A stretch of DNA of 64,000 bases. It comes from Entomortierella parvispora (Eukaryota > Mortierellomycota > Mortierellomycetes > Mortierellales > Mortierellaceae). Below, piece by piece: positions 58,429 to 64,000 of this stretch. The notes under the pieces are model-generated. The model ran no database searches. It worked only from the letters and a program-made list of their open reading frames with translations, and was not told where the DNA came from. The stretch covers positions 248,001 to 312,000 of the forward strand of contig OY752148.1 in the NCBI GenBank assembly GCA_963573315.1, read 5' to 3'. Every line of letters starts with the position of its first letter. Position 1 is the stretch's first letter. Position numbers and translations under genes: made by a program.

Positions 58429-59094
58429 TAGCTGTGTGATCTTGGCTAGAGCTGGATAATGAGAGAAGGAAGGAAAGGTGGTTCAGCAAGTGAGTACAAA
58501 GAGAGCGACTCCTTTCGGCGCTGATTGCAGGGGGGTAAAGAAGAGGATGGGAGACAGGGGATCAAAGAAAGGAGAGGAGTGGAGCGGTCTGTGTGGTGAT
58601 GTAGTCAGTACAAGGGTAATTACAAGTGAAAAAAGAAAGAGGAGAGAATGGACCGCGGGATGTAACCGTTGTTTATGTCGAGAGCAGATGGTGGTTGGGT
58701 AGCAGACAGGATGCAGGATGCAGGCAGGGGACGAGGAGGAGGATGGACAGATGGACAGAGGGGGGAGCAAAGGGATGCTTTTGGATGGAGAGATGCGAGA
58801 GAGCAGAGAACAGAGAACAGAGAACAAAGAGATGGAATGACATGCTCGCAGGGGGATCTGCTCTCTCTGTGTGTGACAGGTCACGTGTAATCCTTGTTCT
58901 TCCATCCCTCTTTTTCTCGTTTTTACCCTTCTCCTTCTCGTTCTCTCATTCACCCTTCTTCTCGCGCGACAGCCGGACTTTGGATCAGGACAACAGGACA
59001 ACAGGACTGCAACCAGCACGACTCACTCCTACTCTTGCTCCCCTGCCTCATCTTGCCTCCAATCCACCGCAACCAGCCACATTCCACCTTCAAC
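58429..59094. promoter_or_regulatory. Divergent promoter region between POP2 and GCD7
   Basis: 666 bp shared between two genes transcribed away from each other. Contains AG-rich then CT-rich tracts and GAACAGAGAACAGAGAACA repeats near 58,805. No further ORF supported. Confidence 0.5.
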
Positions 59095-60661
59095 ATGAGC
59101 ATGAGCAAGAACAGCGAGCTCTTGGTCGATGATCTCGTCGCCAAGCTGAAGCGTCGCCAACTGGTCGGATCCTCCGCCGTCGCGCAGGCCACTCTCAGGC
59201 TGCTGATTGTTGTCATCTCCAAAAATAACTGGACCACCTCCAAACAACTCTTGACCCTCGTCAAATCAGTCGGTCAGCGTCTCAACCTCGCGAACCCCAC
59301 CGAGCTTGCCGTTGGAAACATTATTCGTCGCGTCCTCCACATTATCCGCGAAGAGTTTCGGGAAGCCGCTGGACATGTCGACTCTCCCAAGGACGGCTCT
59401 CGTCACCAGCCTAACGAGGGTCACGGTCACACCAATGGTCTCTCCGAGTTTGCTCCACTCACCACATCGTCATCCATGTACAACCTCTTGGGCGAGACGG
59501 GATCGTCTTCGGATGATGATGTGCAATACCCAAGCAGCTTGAGGAGTAACATTATCCAGGAGATTCGAGAGGTCAAAGACGAGCTGGAAAACATTTACGA
59601 CAACATCAAGAACCAGGCTTCACTTCATATTCACTCAAAGTGAGTCATACTTGCTGCATCACCGTCCATGCTCCTGCGGAATTTTTATTTTTTATTTTAT
59701 TGAATTTTTTTTTATCGCGCACCTTTTTGACACACCATGGACGACGCGTAACTAAAAACCTTTTTGTCGCGTTTACTTTTCTCTTTTATGATAGCGAAAT
59801 CATCATGACCATCGGTCGATCCAAGACCGTGGAGGAGTTCTTGAAGATGGCGGCTGTGAAAAGAAAGTTCCAGGTTCTTGTTGCCGAGAGTGCGCCCTCG
59901 TAAGTAGAGTGTTGTGAAAAAGACAGAGAGATTGGCAGACACAAAACGATCGAGCCATGTTGTGGTCCTAAACATGCCTCACTTTCTTAGGTATTCGGGT
60001 CAGGAGATGGCAGTGGAGCTCTCCAAGGCAGGAATCGAAACTACAGTGATCCCAGACTCTGCAGTGTTTGCAGTCATGTCACGCGTCAACAAGGTCATTC
60101 TTGGCACACACGCTGGTAAGGATCAACACTCCCAACCTATTTTTTGTAAAGAGGCGCCAGGCCAGTAGAGCGTTTCTTAGTAACCAAATTGCACCATCCT
60201 TTTCCAATAGTCCTAGCTAACGGAGGATTGGTTGCCATCTCAGGAACACACATGATGGCAGCTGCTGCGAAACATCATTCCATTCCCGTGGTGGTGTGCA
60301 CAGGACTGTACAAGTTGTCTCCTTTATACCCCAATGACGAGGACAGCTTCAATGTCGCGTTCAATCCAGACTCTGTCCTTGGTTTTGAGGAGGGCGATCT
60401 GATCCAGAAGGTGACGGTGACCAACCCTTACTATGACTATGTCTCGCCGGAACTTGTCAACCTCTTTCTCACGAACCAAGGTGGTCATCCTCCATCATAT
60501 CTATACCGCCTCATGTAAGTTGTCCATCCGGTGTTGTTTTTTGCTAGGTAGTGCTTGTGTCCTTTGTGAATGATTTATCCAGGGTTTCTAATTCCTTTTT
60601 TTTATGTTGCAAATCCAGTGTTGAAAACTATGATCCAAACGATCGCACCTTTGACCTCTAA
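59095..60661 (+). CDS. GCD7: Translation initiation factor eIF2B subunit beta (GCD7)
   Basis: Five exons (59095-59639, 59795-59899, 59991-60115, 60211-60514, 60619-60661) give 373 residues. The N-terminal helical domain ([35 protein letters not shown]) is followed by the Rossmann-like domain of the eIF2B alpha/beta/delta family: [60 protein letters not shown] and the C-terminal [10 protein letters not shown]. eIF2B is the nucleotide-exchange factor of eIF2; the beta subunit is part of its regulatory core. The ATG at 59,095 is chosen because upstream in-frame codons have no ATG and are leader-like. It is convergent with the next gene. Confidence 0.96.
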
Positions 60662-60723
60662 ACGAAAGATCGTGTACCATAATAAAACAAGTCCCGCTCC
60701 TACTTTATTAACAGCTTTTCGTC

Positions 60724-61559
60724 CTAATTCAACAACGCGCGTCCAATGGTGACAGTGCTGATGGCCAGGGTTACGATCTTCAGTACCTCCAACGCAACGT
60801 AAAGAGTATGTACCCTTGCGCTCTCGACAGGTCGGCCCTCGATCACCCTGGCACTGCGGCCTCTCAAAACCGGCAAAAGCGCAAAGCTTTCAAACACGTA
60901 GACAATCAATCCTGGAGCGAATCTCAGCCATTGACGCCAGTCTATTTGTATGAATCCAGAGAAAGGCGTGGTGGTACCGGCTGCGCTTGTCACTCCAGGG
61001 ACAAGTCTGCGCTGCATTAAAAGATACCATCCTAAGAGGTCGAATGCGGCCAAGATAACTTCTACTTTGTTGAACGCAGAGAATACATGGCGACCCACAT
61101 CCAATTGGCTTCTCTTTGCGGGCGTAGGTGCTAGGAACTTTACGGGTGCTTCCAAGAATGAGATTGCCTATTTGGTGAAAGATAAAGAGGGAAAGAGAGA
61201 TCCGCAGCGAATCACGGCGGTGGACACGAGAGGAGAAAAGAATTGTCGTCAGAACCAAGTAAAACAGAAGGGATCCATGCACCAGGGAGCGACAAGAGAG
61301 AGGTGAGGTCCTTCGCTGCAGGTGGACGGACATGCGTCCGTTGAAGAGTGGTTATTACCAGATTGGCACCGAGCCAACCGCATTGCAATGCGCCCATGGA
61401 CAGCAGTAACCCTCGGCCACTCAAGTGTTGGCTAAATGGACGTGCGGCTGCTGCCAGACCCACAGCCACAGCGGCAATGGCGCCGGTGGACTTTGTGGAG
61501 AGCACAAACAAGGACGCCTTGGAGTGATCCAGTCTCGAATGAAGTGGTGTATTCTTCAT
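60724..61559 (-). CDS. Small multi-pass membrane protein, unknown function
   Basis: Two exons (61559-61359, 61167-60724) join in phase 0 to 214 residues. Four or five hydrophobic helices are visible, with a conserved-looking loop FLEAPVKFLAPTPAKR followed by GRHVFSAFNKVEVILAAFDLLG, and a C-terminal helix TLYVALEVLKIVTLAIS. No signal peptide cleavage site is obvious. I do not recognise the family with confidence. Its 3' end is 62 bp from that of GCD7, so transcripts may overlap. Confidence 0.75.
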
Positions 61560-63642
61560 GCCTTTCTGGGTGTTGGGGGGGAATGGGGAAGAAGGAATGT
61601 CGACGAAAAAAGAAAAGTGACAGACATTCCATGCAGAAGCAACATTTCTTGCATTTCCAGAGGGAAGATTGCAAATCCAGAGGGATCGTTTTTTTGTTTC
61701 ATTTTTTATTTTTGATCTTTTGATTTGGTTCTTTTACAAATGTCATTGTATCTAGACTTACCTTTCTAGACGCGTCAAGATCGATCCTTGTAGCGAGTCC
61801 GCATGACCGACGAAGGAGAAAGAAATACCTACTGAAGATCGAGAAGAGGAATTGGTTAGATGCCTACTCTTTTTCAGTTTTTCCTTCTTTTGTTGTCAAA
61901 TTGCAAAAGGGGTCACCAAGTGCGTTGGTGAAGGATAAATGGATCAGGTTTAGAATAGTCACAACTTTAAAGATGGGGTCTCCATCGATTTCAGATTGTT
62001 GAGCTTGACATGCTTAATATTCATCGTGTAAAGATATCCTCCAACGCACTTTGATGGAACTGGAACAGAAAAGAGGGGGGGAATGGGATTATGAATTCTT
62101 ACCATTCATTGTCAGGATAGGGGCCTACACAGGAGAAGCAATTGCGGCGACATGGTTCATTCACCTATTGAAAAAGAACAAATGATATAAATACCAGTTA
62201 GTTCTATGTTGCAATTCAACTCTTTTGAAACGACCTCAAGAAAAGGGAGGATTGAGGTGTAATTTCAGAAGCATGACATATCGACATAATTAGAGTGATT
62301 GTACGATCACATTCCGACCGCCCGTCATGCGTTACAATCATTAAAAGAGGAAGGGTGGAGGGTTGAAAGGAAGAGATCCAGAAGATGAGTACATACGTCG
62401 TATCAAGAGAGCACCGCATTCCTTGGCAACTGCTTGAGATGGAGAAATCAAAAAAAATCTAGTGACTGGACACGACAACGAGGAAGAAAGAAATGTTAAT
62501 ACATTTGGTCTTTGTATCGTCAGTGAAGGGGTGAGTGAAGGAAGGAGGAAGAGGGAGGGGACTCAGACAAGGCTGAAACTGTATTTTATTCAACACAATG
62601 GTAATTCAGTGGTGACAATGTATATGGGTCGATCAAGTCATCTTTGTCGTCTTTTTCCTCATTTGTCCAGTGGAGGACAGGAAGAAGGTGAGGGAGAGGG
62701 AGTATTACCTTTTTTTCATTCTCGAGCAAGAGTGGAGAAGGGGGATAAGAAGAAAGAAGGTAGAGAAAGAGGGTGGAGGTGATGAGGGAAGGGGAGAGGA
62801 TGGAAGCAAAGAGGTGATCAGGAGCGCGTCCCTTTTATATGGCGGCAAAGGGACTCGAAAGAACAAGGAAAGAAAAAAAAAAAGTTGCATTCCAAACACA
62901 AGCCACTGTAGTCACGTGCAATGGAGTTGAATGCGATCCATTATCGCACGCGCTGCACGCGTTATTATTTGCTCTCTTTGTGTGGTTGGTTGTGGTGTGT
63001 GTGTGCTCGGTCTGTACTCCGGTCAAGACAGCAGCACCTTCTTGTCGAGTGTCGAAGGAGTAGGGCGGGTGGATACAGCGACAATGATGCGATGCAGCAG
63101 AGGAGAGACGAAGGGAAAGAGAAGAAAAGAAAAGAAAAAGAAAAAGAAAAAAAAAAATGTCCTGTGCCTCCATCTGTGTGTTTGACTGACTGGGGTTGGG
63201 TTTTGCATGGCCCTTCCTTCCTTCCTTCTTCTTGTTGTTCTTGTCCCTCTTTTTTCGTTTTTCTTTTTTCTCATCATCATCTTGCTCATCCCCCCCTCCT
63301 CGCTCTCCCCTTCTCTTCCTCCTTCCTGCTCTTCACTCTTCACTCTTCCACTCGTCCGCTCTCTCTCGCTCGTTCCTCCTCCTCGCGTCTCGCTCCTTCT
63401 TTCCGCAAACACAGCCCCGACACCCTGTGCTCTCCCTCCCTCCGTCTCCTTCAAGTGCTCTCTTCTTTCTCTCTTTGGACAAAAAGAACAGACCCAAAAA
63501 AAACATACACCCAGCGGCTTACAGGGAAACAACCAACAACCTCCCCCCCTGCCATTCCATCTTGACTGTTTGCGCGGGTAGATTCACTCTCTTCTCCATC
63601 CTTGCATATATTTAAACAACAACAAGGAGACACACCCTATCC
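61560..63642. other. Mostly intergenic; possible small Cys-rich gene at 62,420-61,960 (minus)
   Basis: On the minus strand an exon-like piece bounded by TTTCAATAG and GTAAGA (about 62,165-62,104) codes NEPCRRNCFSCVGPYPDNE; an upstream MRCSLDTT piece and a downstream piece after a TTCCAG acceptor could form a peptide of about 45 residues. Joins are uncertain. The remainder is purine-rich (62,660-62,900) and pyrimidine-rich (63,200-63,480), likely the promoter of the next gene. Confidence 0.3.
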
Positions 63643-64000
63643 ATGTCAGCACACGACCACCAACAACAGCAGCTCAAGCAGCAGCAGCAGCAACTGCGTG
63701 TCAACGATGAAGAAGAAGACGAGGAGGAAGAAGAGGAAGAAGAAGAGAATGAGCAGCTCCAAGGGGAATATGCAGGCGATGATTACTATGGTAAATATTT
63801 TCCCTCCCTTGTCTTGCTTCGGCACAATGTGCTTGTTTTTTTTTGTTAGCCCCCCATTGAATGCACTCAAAGCATGCATGGAAGCAATCTTTTTATCAGA
63901 CGGAGCCTTGTGCTCGACTTTATGTTCTGACTCATGGGCCGACTCTTCTTTTGCTCACCTTTTTGCCTTTGCCTTTGCCTTTGCCTATAGGTTCAGATGT
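63643..64000 (+). CDS. Gln/Glu-rich protein, 5' end only
   Basis: The ATG at 63,643 opens a Gln-rich then Glu-rich segment (HDHQQQQLKQQQQQL, then a run of more than a dozen acidic residues) ending DDYYG. Exon 1 ends at 63,790 in phase 1 (GTAAAT donor); exon 2 starts at 63,991 after a TTTGCC repeat and continues past the window. The acidic N-terminus could belong to a nuclear or chromatin protein, but too little is visible to name it. Confidence 0.7.

Noticed and set aside
63023-63532. Charged ORF on the minus strand near the right end
   Set aside because: It mirrors a pyrimidine-rich promoter tract on the plus strand and has no domain content.

Overview
The window is nuclear DNA of a filamentous fungus, most likely an early-diverging one of the Mortierella type (Mortierellomycota). 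That is inferred from dense short spliceosomal introns (GTAAGT donor, CTAAC-like branch point, AG acceptor), the conserved eukaryotic genes listed below and many decayed multicopy fragments. Wherever I could follow splice sites, exon joins were checked by hand for phase; no expression data were available.

Layout. 1-11.5 kb is repeat-rich: two retropepsin-like relics, a Helitron-type helicase relic, GPI2 (GPI anchor synthesis), two secreted-protein genes and a broken partial copy of one of them. 12-19 kb is a housekeeping block: GDT1, DCP1 and SEN34 (divergent pair) and a STIMATE/YPL162C-like membrane protein. 19.5-24.7 kb has a repeat-tailed membrane protein followed by gene debris, including a Helitron helicase relic and an orphan SmE exon. 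24,743-33,932 is a complete 9.2-kb DNA transposon with 21-bp terminal inverted repeats and an exact 8-bp target-site duplication. It carries a MULE transposase, a Myb/SANT-like protein, and a six-exon gene that joins an XPG/FEN1-family nuclease to a Fanzor (eukaryotic TnpB-like) RuvC nuclease in one reading frame. 34.5-51.4 kb mixes lineage-type genes of unknown function, a serine beta-lactamase-like hydrolase, UBI-L40, ribosomal protein eL28, a PD-(D/E)XK-like gene and a frameshifted I66-like inhibitor. 53.0-55.2 kb is a minus-strand gene in which a signal-peptide exon is followed by about nineteen 101-bp repeats; 18 of them look like a complete intron plus a 3-nt exon. 56.8-64 kb holds POP2/CAF1, GCD7 (eIF2B beta), a small membrane protein and the start of an acidic protein.

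Two systems deserve attention. In the MULE element, an RNA-guided-type nuclease fused to a structure-specific nuclease travels with a cut-and-paste transposase. In the microexon array, every predicted internal exon is 3 nt and every intron is phase 2, so any subset can be skipped without losing frame, and one locus could make many secreted peptides.
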